A stretch of 64,000 bases of DNA from Monosporascus cannonballus. Its lineage: Eukaryota; Ascomycota; Sordariomycetes; Xylariales. The stretch covers positions 178,331-242,330 of the forward strand of contig QJNS01000118.1 in NCBI GenBank assembly GCA_004154925.1, written 5' to 3'. The notes under the pieces were generated by a model, which did not search any database, had not been told where the DNA came from, and worked only from the letters and a program-made list of their open reading frames with translations. Shown here in pieces: positions 12,621 through 24,178 of this stretch. The position numbers and the translations under genes are program-made. Numbering within the stretch: position 1 is the first letter of the stretch; every line of letters starts with the position of its first letter.

Positions 12621-14955
12621 TGTCCCATTTTCCGTTAATTTTGCACTGAAAACTAATAGGAAACAAGGTATTAAGCTGAAGGAAAAAACAGGTATATCGT
12701 TGACGTCAACATTCAAAATACCTTCGCACTCGCGTTTCTGTGCTGTAGCGCAACTTAGTGGGGCCTTAGTGGGCGTTTTTCGGGGCTACAGTGGGCTCAG
12801 TTTCCGTTTTAGGCCTAGAACCTTCTGAAAAATTGTTAGCCGAGAAGTCTTGTGGCCTTCAAGGGGATAGCCTTCTCGTCCTGAAGTGCCCCATTTCTTT
12901 TCCTCTTTTTCCCGATTTTGTTGTCATAAGGAGGGGACGACGATGACGCGTTTGCTTGGTCCACGTCTTGTCTTGTAAGGACTTGGAATTAAAAGTACTG
13001 ACTGACCGCAATTGCGAGTTCTGTGACAATATTTCGGGCGTGCATGTACTGTCAACCAAGCATCACTTTTTCTACCTGAATGCAAGACCAGGATTCGTAG
13101 TGAAAGATCACGCAATGTGCCCTCTCTTTTTCATCATACGAAGGATGTGGACATATATAGCCGAAAAGCAAAAAAAATGATCCAGAGCTTTTCTGGCCCG
13201 CCAACGAAGTTCGTGTTTCTCTCTTGACTCAACTTAGATCTAGAGCTCAACGCCAGGACCCCTACACGAACATGGGTGCTGCGATCATCCAAGCTCCTTC
13301 CGGGAAGCCGATGAGCCAATAACCCGGCTTTAAATCCTTCGAAGATGTGCTATGCACGGTATATCATTCTCACAACCTTGACAGTTTTCATTTGATATTT
13401 TAATATACTGGGAGCTCTCAATTTCCTTTACGACGCCAATTTATTTCACACCAAACTCGACCACAGCTGATAGAGTAGCTCTCTGACTCGCCCAGCCAGG
13501 GGGTGCTCGATTCCACCGACTGGTGGGGCAAATTCGCTTCTGCCACTGATTGCTCGCTAACATTTGTGGCACGACTTGGTCACTTCTCAAGATATCGCCC
13601 TGGAATATATCATACATAGGGCACACCCAGACCTCGCACAACCGCAAATAAACGACGAAGATACCTGCTGGGCATGAATGACAGGGTCCCGAAAAGCTTC
13701 TACTAAGTAGAGCTTGGTGGTGTCTGTAGTGGCATCGGTCCCAGTCGCACTATCGCTGCCCCGGGGCGCATTGGTCCGCCACGTAGTAATTGAACCAGCA
13801 TCAAGAGCAAGTCCACCAATTTGGTACAATTACATAAGTATGTTACCCGTTAAAATTACCCTTTGGAGCATTGAAAGACCCGCTGGTTATTATGATGTCT
13901 ACGCGACTTTTGATTTTATTCGGTGTACGAGGCATTTTACGCGAATAGCCCAAGCTTGCATCGCCAACACAGAGCCTGCATTTGCGAATGCACGCCCCTG
14001 GATGACGATGTAACAATAAGTAAAGACGCGATTCCGCATCCGTGCCGAGTATCCACACGGGAGTGCTTAACGGTATGGCATGGCGGTTCCCCATTCTTCT
14101 TGTGATCAGTCACGACCCCTGAATCCGTCTCCCAGGGAGCTATTCCAGATTCGCTCCACAACATGGACCTGCCACGCTAGCTGGAAATTGAGTCAGGTCC
14201 AGGGCTTTCCCTATTCGGATTCATCCGATCTTTTGCACCGGCCGCCGTTGGCGAATGGCAAACGAGTCGAGGTTATTGCTAATCTCCTGCCGGACCCCTG
14301 TTCGTACCCAACCAGAGATGGGGTCATCTTGCTGCGCCGGCATTCCCCACGGATAAGGTGTGCTCGGCTATTTCCATCACGGATCCTCCTTGTGTCAATC
14401 ATCAATCGGGAAAGATAGTTGTCCTGTTTCTTTCCTTCTCATCGCAACTCTTGCTGGCCTGCACTCATACGCAGCTCCCGTCACTCTTTTATGCTCCTTA
14501 GGTTTCTCTATCAACCAAATCGCGCCCTCCTACACCGGCGTCATTACTCTTTCTAACACGTCTCCCTGCTCATGAATTAAGCAAGGGAAACGTACAATTC
14601 GGTCTTTACCTCTAGTGGACGGCGATTGTTGATCCTCGCTCGTGGTGATGCGTACGATGTCATAGGTATCCATAGCGGGATATCCAGGGCTCTTTTCGTT
14701 CTAAGTATTGCGATCGACATAGACATTCTTGTCAATTCGTCTAACCCCCGCACTATTTGCTCGTGCTTCCGCAGGGATTTGTTCTATTGTCTCACATTGG
14801 AAGAATTCATGCACCTGACCTCAACCACTCTTCAACTTCCAGTGAGTAACACCTTGAGCGGCGAGGAACCGTTTCATGGTTGGTTGCTTCGAAAATCTTT
14901 ACGATGGTCTCATTTTTTGGGCTGAAAATTGGCGGTGAGAGGAAGAAGTGAGTAG
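12621..14955. other. gene-free stretch after the AT block; probable upstream region of the Ser/Pro-rich gene
   Basis: Composition is normal. Only short overlapping frames occur. The one with the most protein-like look is on the - strand at 13,587-13,829 (Ala/Thr/Ser-rich), but it matches nothing I know. Pyrimidine-rich runs near 14,420-14,450 and a GTGAGT at about 14,842 make 14,400-14,950 a plausible 5' UTR, first-exon or intron region for the gene that follows. I see nothing else in it. Confidence 0.4.
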
Positions 14956-16866
14956 GACCAGCTCCACCACTGGACCCTACTAAGACATGTTAGAAAAACA
15001 GACAGGAAGTGCGACAAAGACCCCGAGGAGGATCTTCGGCGGGACAGGAAGTTGCTTAGTAGGGATGGCGATCGAAGCGCACCTCCCTCGCGGCCGGGAT
15101 CCTCCCGTTCGCATAAAAAGTTGAAGAGACAACCGACGGACCTACCTTTCGGCTTCGGCAACGATAAAGAGGCAGCACTGAGCGTGGTCGGACTTCCCAG
15201 CCCGCACCAGTTTGTGGATTCCAGTTACTCTAGTCTGAGACAATACTCATCAAATCCTAGTTTGGGGTCGGCTTGGAAGAACGGCTCAACGCCCGACCTA
15301 ACAAAACCACGGACGCCCGTCGAGCAAGGAGCGCGGCCGAGTACATCGTGCAGGGCAAAGCCCCGAATTGATTCAATCGATGTCTCCGTTGCCAGAGAAA
15401 CGTCCTCCGCATCGATACCCCCGCTGATATCACCGGCGGCCACTCCGAAGTCGCCCTTGGGCCAGTACGAACTCACCCTGAACTTACCCAGCGAGGGGGT
15501 GTCCCTGCTTGGGGGTTGCGAGGATGCGCTGAAGGCACCTGAGCCTCTACGTATTGTCAAAAAATTTTCAGGGATAGAGCGGGCTGGGGACCAGGAAACG
15601 AATCCCCTGGGTAAGCCGCCGTCTCCGCCACAGTCGATCAAGGCAGATGAGACGGACCGGAGCCCAGCCTTAGGAAAAGTTGGCTCTACAAGGGAGACGG
15701 GCCGACCGTCAAGTGGAAGTACCTACAGAGTCTCTGCGGACCTCGACAACGAATTTCGAGAATTGAGCGAACACTTAGGCTACGGGCCGAATTCCGTGCC
15801 ATCGCCGCCTACCTCCGTGCACCAGGCGAGCGAAAGCGCGAGCAACGACGCTCTGATGGAAGACCGGGAGGCGCCCATCATTCAGAATGTCATGGCAAGG
15901 CGCAACACGCCGACCTTTGGCTCCGCGCGAAGAAAGAGCATGGAATTGAGAGTGGAAAGGTCCGACATGTTTACCATTGCCGTTGGGCCTAGCATACCGA
16001 AGAAGTCGAGCGCCCGAGCCGCGCGACCCGCCGCCCTTAACCTGGACGTACGTTCCGCCGCGTCGGACTGGAACGGCCCCAAAAGCGCGCCCTTCGCGAT
16101 GAACCGGGCGCCCTGGACGCCACTCGAGCAGAGCCCGCTTGGGCGTAATCCCGTGGTCGACGACTGCGAACTTAAAGCAACATTAGAGGATAGCTTTGAT
16201 CACGCAGCCCCGCAGACCCCCGAGAGCCCCGTGCTTCCCCCCTCCGGTCCCCTCGGCAGCCAGGGGAACCCCGCGGTGAAGCTCCGCATAGGCCCTATAC
16301 TCCGCAACACGGAGCCAGAGGATGACCCCGAGGAGCGCATCCGGAACTTCCGGTTTCCGGACCTCCCACGGTTTGAGGAGTGCCCGGCGTCAAAGTGGGC
16401 CGAGAAGATTTCAACGTCGACGTCGGCGCTGATGACGTCGCCCCCCAACTACGCCGCTTCCCCCACTTGTCCTCTGCCGACCCCGCCCCAGTTGAAGCGC
16501 GTCGCCACGACGCCCAACCTGTCCAACTGGCCGCTGCCCTCGCCGACGATGGGCCTACCACCTCCGCTGGAGCCGCCCCCATGCATGCCCGCCGCCCTCG
16601 CCGAGTCCCGCACGTCCCGCGTCCGCTCCTTCAGCCGGCCATGGACACCAACCCAGGAGCCCCTCAGGTTCGAGATCACCACGCCCGCGACGACTACGGC
16701 GTCGGCGGCGGCGATGACGGCGACGCCCGCCAGCAAGGCCGCCTCACCCCGCCGCGAGCAGTCGCCCCGCCGGCCCCCTCCTAGGTCCCCTCCGTACGCC
16801 GTCATGGACCGCGGGCTGCGCCGCCCGGGCATCGTGGGGGATGATTTCGGCGGCGGGTTTATCTGA
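14956..16866 (+). CDS. Ser/Pro-rich, intrinsically disordered fungal protein (5' exon not located)
   Basis: One uninterrupted frame of about 636 codons ends at TGA 16,864-16,866. I do not recognise a domain. The protein is rich in Ser, Pro, Arg and Ala. It has a basic N-terminal part (KKLKRQPTDLPFGFG near 15,117-15,160), a short acidic/helical segment reading RVSADLDNEFRELSEHLGYG at about 15,730-15,790, many SP and TP sites that could be phosphorylated, and a Pro/Ala-rich C-terminus ending DDFGGGFI. There is no signal peptide or membrane segment. The frame is open from the TAG at 14,953-14,955, but the first in-frame ATG is at 15,856. Codons from about 14,990 already look coding (DKDPEEDLRRDRKLLSRDGD), so the true start lies in an upstream exon. 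Candidate acceptors are the AGs at 14,984, 14,993 and nearby. It is most likely a regulatory or scaffold protein, but that is a guess from composition. Confidence 0.75.
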   Translation, partial: DQLHHWTLLRHVRKTDRKCDKDPEEDLRRDRKLLSRDGDRSAPPSRPGSSRSHKKLKRQPTDLPFGFGNDKEAALSVVGLPSPHQFVDSSYSSLRQYSSNPSLGSAWKNGSTPDLTKPRTPVEQGARPSTSCRAKPRIDSIDVSVARETSSASIPPLISPAATPKSPLGQYELTLNLPSEGVSLLGGCEDALKAPEPLRIVKKFSGIERAGDQETNPLGKPPSPPQSIKADETDRSPALGKVGSTRETGRPSSGSTYRVSADLDNEFRELSEHLGYGPNSVPSPPTSVHQASESASNDALMEDREAPIIQNVMARRNTPTFGSARRKSMELRVERSDMFTIAVGPSIPKKSSARAARPAALNLDVRSAASDWNGPKSAPFAMNRAPWTPLEQSPLGRNPVVDDCELKATLEDSFDHAAPQTPESPVLPPSGPLGSQGNPAVKLRIGPILRNTEPEDDPEERIRNFRFPDLPRFEECPASKWAEKISTSTSALMTSPPNYAASPTCPLPTPPQLKRVATTPNLSNWPLPSPTMGLPPPLEPPPCMPAALAESRTSRVRSFSRPWTPTQEPLRFEITTPATTTASAAAMTATPASKAASPRREQSPRRPPPRSPPYAVMDRGLRRPGIVGDDFGGGFI

Positions 16867-18371
16867 CGGGAGCGAGAGAGTAGTGGTGCGGTGATGACTG
16901 CGATACTGCGCGTGAGCTAGATCCAGAAGAGTTTCTTTATTCTTCTTTCCGCCCTTTCCTTTTTCTGGAAAATCCGGGCATTGATCGGCGTTATATCGGA
17001 ATTTGGATACCCGCGGTTTATGGCGCAGCGGTTTCTCTGGGATTTTTCGACCTCCGAAGCGTACTTGTCCCCTTGTGCAATCTGAGATTCACTTGTGTTG
17101 CATATTCGATAGACCCGTCTTTACATACCCTTCTTGAGAATTCGGAATTGGGCGGCGTACCTAGCTAGCCTAGGCTGGGAAATCAAAAGAAGCCTATTCT
17201 CCATTGCGGTTGGGAAATTATGTTAAATGGCTGCCGTTCAAATCTTCGATCATTATATCATGCTGCCCATGCAGCATCCATGTCTCCGTAGAAAAAGGGT
17301 CTCGAGCCGTGCGAGGCAGTGGAGGTTGGGTCCCGTAGAACTACAGAGGAGTTTATGTTCACTCCACATGGCCAGACTATTTAAATAATCGAGAGCAGAT
17401 GTCGGGATGTCTCCTGATAACCTTCGCGCAGGACTTCTAAGAAACCCCTCGCTCAAACCTCGCGACACGGCCGCAAAGCAGAGTAAGGGGATGGCGACAG
17501 GTAGACGGCCAGTAGTGAAGCCCCTTACATTACCCGCAATAAAAACGGTATTTCTTTTTTCCCACGCCGCCAACATTCACTAGTCATCCAACACAAAACC
17601 AAAGATCAGCCATCCCCGAATGAATCATACCTAGTAGCCCTAACTACGCCAAGTTTCCCTCCTAGCGGCGAGAACCTAGTAGCAGCCGCAGAACGCCACG
17701 AGGCCGCAACTAGCATGCTAGCGGGCCGCATGATGTGGCCGGCGGCTGGCTTCATTGACCGACTTGCCATCAAGCCCACTCCGCAAAAGCGAGCATACGG
17801 GCCGGCCTCAGCGCGGCCGCGGTTCTCGGACCACTAAGCATGAATAGCTTACTAAGCCGCGTCTGTGGTCGGGTCAGAGCGGCGGGACCGTCACCGACTG
17901 ACCAAACCCCGATCCCGTCCCGATCTTAGACTAGTTACAGTACAACGGCAACGGAAGGCCACGCCGAGGCTAGGCGGTGGGGTGGCGTTGACAACGGTCG
18001 TTGGGACAGGGGGATAGGGCCCAGCGTGTCAATACGTTTAGGGGGGCGTCACAGACATCGAGATGGTTGTTCGTCACAGGCGTATGGCCGAGCATCTTGC
18101 GCGGCCGAGTGTATGATATATATCTCCGGATGACAAGTGAAGATCTGACTCTAGCATCCCCTGATCATGATTTAACCATCATCTCCTCATATCCAACAAT
18201 AATAGATCAGCAGTAATCTCTTAAAGCCAAGTCAAGCCATGGCAGTTCCCGGTGCCCGTCGCTCACCCAGTATCCAAGAAACAGGCTCCACCAAGACGCA
18301 ATAAACGGCCCCGATAGTACCCGCGACCAGAGCCACGAGCAAACACAGCCAGCGCCGGCTTTGACTGGCTA
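16867..18371. other. gene-free intergenic stretch
   Basis: The first 200 bases after the stop are T-rich and probably contain the 3' UTR of the Ser/Pro-rich gene. The rest has only short overlapping frames without codon structure. I see nothing else in it. Confidence 0.45.
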
Positions 18372-18474
18372 CCGTCGACCTGGCTGCGCGTCAACCTACA
18401 AACCCTACAAGTCCCAAAAGCCCTGGCCAGCCGTCGACTTGGTTGCGCGTCGATTTGCAAGCCTTAAAAGCCCT
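18372..18474 (+). repeat. two-copy diverged tandem repeat (period 59)
   Basis: Copy 1 spans 18,372-18,424 and copy 2 spans 18,431-18,474. Both begin CCGTCGAC and end AAAAGCCCT, and both contain TGCGCGTC. The aligned differences are transitions (C/T and A/G in both directions), plus one gap in copy 2. The origin is unknown. Confidence 0.65.
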
Positions 18475-21400
18475 AATAGCTAGGTCGATAATAAGGTTAA
18501 TAAATAAAGGCGACGATAGGGTCAAGTTAAAAACTAGGGTCAAATCCCAAGTCTCGCACGAACCACACAAATTGGGAGAGTCTAAGAGACGGACCCATAT
18601 GCACGAACCGCATGCCGCCATGGTAGTTTCATTCTTATTTGGGAAGTCGGTTCCAGGCAAAAAAAAAAAAAAATTAAATAAATAAAAAAAATAAAATAAA
18701 AAGAAATAAGAGCGACACAATAACCCTCGTTCATTCCCTTCGTTCCTCGGTATGTTAAAACGAGGGCATTTAGATGCGACGAGGTGCGCTGCTGATGTTA
18801 GCGCATCGAAACCCACGTGAAAATTAGAGAACAAAACACCAAGACAAAGAGCCTCTTCAGCTCCCAACGCTGGGCTGGCCGTAGTCTGCTTGCCTTTAGC
18901 GGATTTCCAGCGAGGATCTAGATCTCAGAGAGGCATGGCCGGGCGTGGAAGCGCGGCCTGGATCCCAGAGCTTCGGGTGCCGGGCTTGGGGCAAGTTTAC
19001 TGGTGCAAACTAGTGTTTAGTGCGGTATTGCTACTCAGCTGGATTTGAGGCTCAACCCATTCAGGTGGGGCTGCCTCGACCAACCCGATTTCCATCTGTC
19101 AGATCTTTTCCACCTTCAATGTCCCAACACCTTTCTTGCTACACATAATAGGTAAGTGAGGCAGGGGAAGGGTTGCTGCTGCAACCTCGGACGCGGAGCT
19201 TGCCTCCGATTCACTGTTTGGGATGTGACTTAGGGCTACCTTCTTTGCTTGGACCCAACATTTCCCGCCCACGCAACAACATGTCGCGTGGGATACTATG
19301 AAACCTCTTCCCGAGACAAACCCACATAAAAGCGACGGTTACCGATTGAGAGAGGCTCTCAAGAATGCAGCGTAGATCCTTGTTGCATCTAAGTTACTGA
19401 ACCTCAGGACAATTCGCATACTGTTCTAGACCGACAGATGTGTGGAAACCTAACGGAATCCATGCGGGAAAATCTGCTCAGACAGTTCCATCTGACTTCC
19501 GTCCATACCGAGAGCAGACGGACTCGTGCCAGCGGACCTCTTGGGAAGAAAATCTCAACCCGCCAGACTGCCTCTAAGACATCATTGCCTTGCGGTTTCG
19601 TCTCAACCGTGGTTACACGAATATTAAATCCGTGATGATCGCCGGCAGACGAAAAGCTTGCCTGACCTTGGAAAGCGTGTAAGCGAGGTTCTCCGATGGA
19701 CTCGGGCTGGTAGACATAGTGAGTATGCTCGCCATTGAGAGGACCGGCGGTGGCCGCACCGAACTGATCGACTATTAGTCTTCTCGTCTGAGAGAGCCTT
19801 TTGAGATACCCAGAAACAAGTAATGTGGTGATGTTATCGAGTGATGCTATGCTAGGCCTTAAGCCAGCTTGTCGCTTTGAGTGTTGTCAGTGCTTTAGAA
19901 CTACTGAACTCAAGAGTTCATGATGGACCTTTAATACACTTATATTCCTCTATACATACAGCTTCCTTACTCGTGTTTACTGCTATTATAGTTACTGAAT
20001 GACTGACTCTAGTAAAACGTGTCTGAGTCGCTTATATTTAATGTGTATAAAATATCTACACACCTAGATACACACGCACCCCTACGCATACACGCACATA
20101 CACATGCACACACCTTACCTGGCTAAGAGCTGCATAACGGAATCAGGGGTACGGACGAAACCTTTCGCGCGTAGTGAAGGATGGTGTCGCCATGCATGCT
20201 ATAACTAGGGCCATGCAAACATCCCGGAGTGGAAAAACCGCCTGTGGTCGGGTCTTCTATGTGGTAGAAAGCGACTACTCACGGTGCGCCGGTGACGATG
20301 AAAGGGCGCGCTATCACTTCTCGCTCGCCGCCAAAGAAGGTATGCGGTCATTGGGCGGATATGGAAGTCATCGGGTCCCGCGGTTGCCCGTCGATTATAC
20401 GCACGGGAGCCTAGACGGATGGCGTCCACATCCTGCTTGCGTGATATGGACCTCAGGGTCATCTTGGTTTCTACGACTGGGGTCTCGGAGGGCGTCACTA
20501 ACTTCATCATGCGTCGAGATCCGCGTTCGAGGTTGGGGAGTCGGACGCGAGACGCAGACCTGACCTCCTGGATGGTTGCGGCGCGTTATAGCTAGACATT
20601 GATTTTAATAGGACGTGACGTGCCAGGTAAACGAAGTCGTATAACATAGTTAGTTGCCCGCGGCGTCAGAAGCCATTCGTTCCTTGCTAACTTTCAATGC
20701 TGGGCAAGTACAGATCCGTCAAACATAGTATGAGGAGTCCCCTTAGTGCGTTGTTCACTGGCGCTGAAAGTCTCCTAGCCAGTATATTCCAGGTCGACTT
20801 GCCCCTTGAAAAGCCCTCCCACCGAGAACCCACCTTCCTAATGCAGACATATACACACTGTCTTCGTATCACTCAATACCTTAGCTAGAGCGATAACCAT
20901 GCAGTCACATACCCAACGCCTAAGGGCGAGAGACAAGCCCGCCTGGGCACCCATTGCGAGGCTATCTGGAATAATGCTACCACCTAGAAGGGATGACGCG
21001 CCATGTGACCCAACAGATGAAGTGGACTACGCCTCAAAAGACCGCTCGGCCTTAGAATCACAGGATGGTGGCCACGTTGGGTTCGGGAAGCGGCAGCACG
21101 AATGAAAAACTCACCAGGGGGTAGCGTTCCTTGGTTGGTTGCGGTTGGAAGGAAGATCGGCTGGGGTAGATTTATGGGCAGCTATATTCGTTTATGGTTA
21201 ACCCACCGCCTTCCCTTGCGGGAACAGTGAGCGGGGGCTGGCCGCATACAACTCGTCTCACATGGTGACGTCCATTGCCAATTCGCGGTGTCGTCATCTC
21301 TCAGCACGTTGACCCACTACCTCAAAGAACCGATCAAGGTTGAAGTCTTAAAAAGCGGATACCGAGCATTACGCACTATACCAAGTTATGATCTGCATAG

Positions 21401-21563
21401 TACTAATTCCAGAGGTATCATATTCTTATATAAAGTTGGCGGAACCTAATGTGCTAACCGAAATCAGCATCCCGAGTACGCTATGACGCCCAGGCAACCC
21501 CCAAGACCAAAGACACTGACAACGCGACATAATGAAGGGAGAGCCTTAGCCATGGCATTCCTA
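18475..21563. other. gene-free stretch with A-rich tract and CA-type microsatellite
   Basis: An A-rich tract lies at 18,660-18,711 (a run of 15 A then AAATA-type repeats). A degenerate CA-rich microsatellite lies at about 20,050-20,113. Short frames at 20,174-20,563 (+) and 20,205-20,510 (-) overlap each other and look like chance. I find no supportable gene. Confidence 0.45.
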
Positions 21564-22493
21564 CTAGAGCCCTTCTCGCGCGTCTGTTGGCAGCTCTCGA
21601 GGCGCCGCCTCTCCGGACAGCTCCCACGCTGGATGGCGAATGGGTAGTTCCGACGCTACTCCGTATTGGGAATTGTTGTGCGGTTGATAATATTCAGTGG
21701 TAGTGGAGATATAGTCTTCGCGCTTCGTCTCTGTTGCGCTCTTGCTCCCAATAGTGAGTGGGGGTGTTCCCTTTTGCTTATTCCACCTTATGAGGAACCA
21801 GACGGCCACAACTAGTAACGCAACCCCTACTACGGCGCCCGCTACTATGCCGCCAATGGCGCCGCCGTCCAAAGCGCTCGACGAGCGCGGCTCGGGTGTC
21901 TCTACGATATCTGAGGCGGCTGATATAGCTGATGTCGCGCTGGAGGATGAAGTAGGCTCGGAGTTCGTGGAAAGTGGTGCAGTCGCCGGGACCAAGGAAG
22001 ATGTCTGCGTCGACGCCGCGGTTAACTGCGTGGGATTAAAAGATAGTGAAACCGCAGACGGTTCGGCCGCACTCAGAGACAGGTAAGTCTCGTTGAGCAC
22101 CGAGACATCGATGCTACGGAGCTTGTTCTCGGCCATACTCAGGCAGAAATAATTTTTGGACTGGTCGCACCGTTCCCTGCCGGCAGTCAGACACACATAC
22201 CTACGCTACATTTCTCAACAGGCCGCATTCAACCGTGGTAATACTTGCCTGCCGTCGACACAACACCACGTCGCATCGCTGTCCGTGCAATTCATCGTGC
22301 TACCATCGCTAGAGCATGTCGCCCGCACGGTCCAGCACGTCCCGTCGTAGTCGCAGCAGTAGGGCCGCAGCGTATCGAGGTCCCGCACGCAGGCGTTTGG
22401 CGGCTTACAGCCGTACGGGATCCCCTCGCATAGATATTGAGTCTCCACCGAGGCGAAAGCCCAGTGTCCAAAATCCACCGTCACATCCATCAT
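21564..22493 (-). CDS. Cys-rich, Ser/Thr-rich single-pass membrane protein
   Basis: There are two exons on the - strand. The 5' exon (22,493-22,249) encodes a Cys-rich ectodomain with about twelve Cys, including paired CC in RPYCCDYDG and ATWCCVDGR. The 3' exon (22,176-21,564) continues with RERCDQSKNYFCLS, a Ser/Thr/Ala-rich stalk, one membrane helix (GGIVAGAVVGVALLVVAVWF) preceded by Gly residues and followed by a basic RWNKQK stop-transfer, and a hydrophilic tail of about 60 residues. This layout is common in fungal plasma-membrane wall-sensor-like proteins of the SKG6-type helix class. The 72-nt intron would be GC-AG (GCAAGT ... CTGAC ... CAG). A GT-AG alternative (22,244-22,161) also keeps frame but removes RERCDQ. 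The length is 285 aa from the ATG at 22,493. The frame stays open upstream to 22,604 and encodes a hydrophobic signal-like run (SAVIILVIVYG) with no ATG, so a further 5' exon or a lost start is likely. Confidence 0.72.
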
Positions 22494-22604
22494 GTGTGCC
22501 CAATTCGGAACCGGAGTGTCGTGTCTCTCGAAGGAAAAGCCACTACAACCATAAACAATGACGAGAATGATGACGGCAGACGTTCGTGCCGGGCCCCGCT
22601 TACT

Positions 22605-24178
22605 TCAATGATTCGCGAGGTCCTATATTTTTTTGAATGAGATGACACGAGCTGAGTGCCATCTCATGAAAGGCAGCTGCTCCAAGGAGGATACGTGAAC
22701 AGGCCAAGGACAGACAGTAGGCGGATCCGCCTCTAATCATAGTCGGAATCGGGTCGAATGGACCTTGACGTCCAGAACCTAGAGCACTCCCTGGGGACAG
22801 TTGAACACGTCCGGCTACGATCTTCGCTGGCTCGACTCAATCTAAATCGGAGCTTTTACTATAAGAGGATAAGGATGCACACAGTAGACCGCTGGGGGCC
22901 TTCAGCTATTTTTACGATCGCCCAGGGGTATTGGGGGCGGTCTCCCCCCGGTGATGGGCATAAGGCTTCACCTATAGCAATTTACTGCCGACACCCACAG
23001 GAATTACTACAATTAGTGGGCATACAAGCTTGTGTAATGAACTATAAAGGTAACCCACATAACCGCAAGCCAATCATACCCTACCGTTATAAAAGCTGGG
23101 GCAAATATAGCACTAACTACAAGAATCCTTGCGAGGGCGTAGCACCTAGCCCGCGGAGTTACCATGAATGGAAGTGTACCTTTTTTTAACAGGGCGATAT
23201 TGTTGGGCCAATCCCGGGTGGCTAGTATAAACTTTGACCAATCCTCAAATAAATGTTGCGGGTGGCGCATTATGCGCATCCATCGGGATGTCTGTTGAGG
23301 AGGACTCCGTACTTAGTAAAGCCCACCATGAACCCAGGATGTATTTGTACTGCGTGCCTCATCGCAGGTTTTATTAATCATCTCATAACCCGGATCTCCT
23401 ACGTGCTGTAATTGCTGTTATTTTCCAGTCAGAGCAGAAGTCGGTCATACTGCGTTGAAAGATAACTAACACGTAAGCGCTAAGTCAGCCGCCCTTGTCC
23501 AACCCCGTAATGCACCACATGTGACAAGACCCCTCCCCTCCGTCTTGATTACATGCCAGAAATACTCTGAGCTGAGAGAAACGTCTACTTGGCAGCGCTT
23601 GCTTGGTTTAGCACAGGACAGCATGTGTCCAATCCGCCATCTTTGAAATGTCATACCATGGACGCTTATATAACGCTACTACAGTATCACCAAGTGTGCC
23701 GGTATTACCTCAGACGCCGAGTTTAGCTGCGTTTCTCGACTCATTCCACCGAAGCTATACTAACAAGGTATCATGGAGCCCTACTGCGAACTGGGAAGCA
23801 TGGATTCTTGATTATTGTCCTGATCTCACAAGTACATTATTGGTTAGCTACCTATCTAACCGTGCGTTTTATGAGAGGGAACCAGAAGCCAGGGGGTAGT
23901 GCGGCCGTTTCCGATCAAGACGAAATGTTCCGGCCTCCGGCTTTCTCCGAGTCGGTTGTGGCTCTAACAAGGGGACCCCCCTTGCCAGTTTATGTACCCG
24001 CCGAGACCCTGGAGGACAGGAAGCCAAAACTCTGCAAACAACGACCATAGAGATCATTGTCGCGCCCGTCACAACCTGGCAAAAGAAGACTACAAATACT
24101 CCACCAATTCCGGAAATCCACCAAGGGCAGCGGATATGGCATTCAGTGCGACCGAAGTTCAACAGCTGACGTGATCAC
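22605..24178. other. intergenic stretch without a supportable gene
   Basis: The longest frame is 143 codons on the + strand (22,758-23,189). It is rich in His, Tyr and Arg, matches no family I know, and is of a length expected by chance in DNA of this composition. I see no RNA gene, LTR or repeat here. Confidence 0.4.

Noticed and set aside
13441..14165. cluster of short frames on both strands
   Set aside because: They overlap each other, use non-ATG starts in part, and show no domain or splice logic.
22758..23189. 143-codon + strand frame as a gene
   Set aside because: No recognisable domain, no codon structure, and a length possible by chance.
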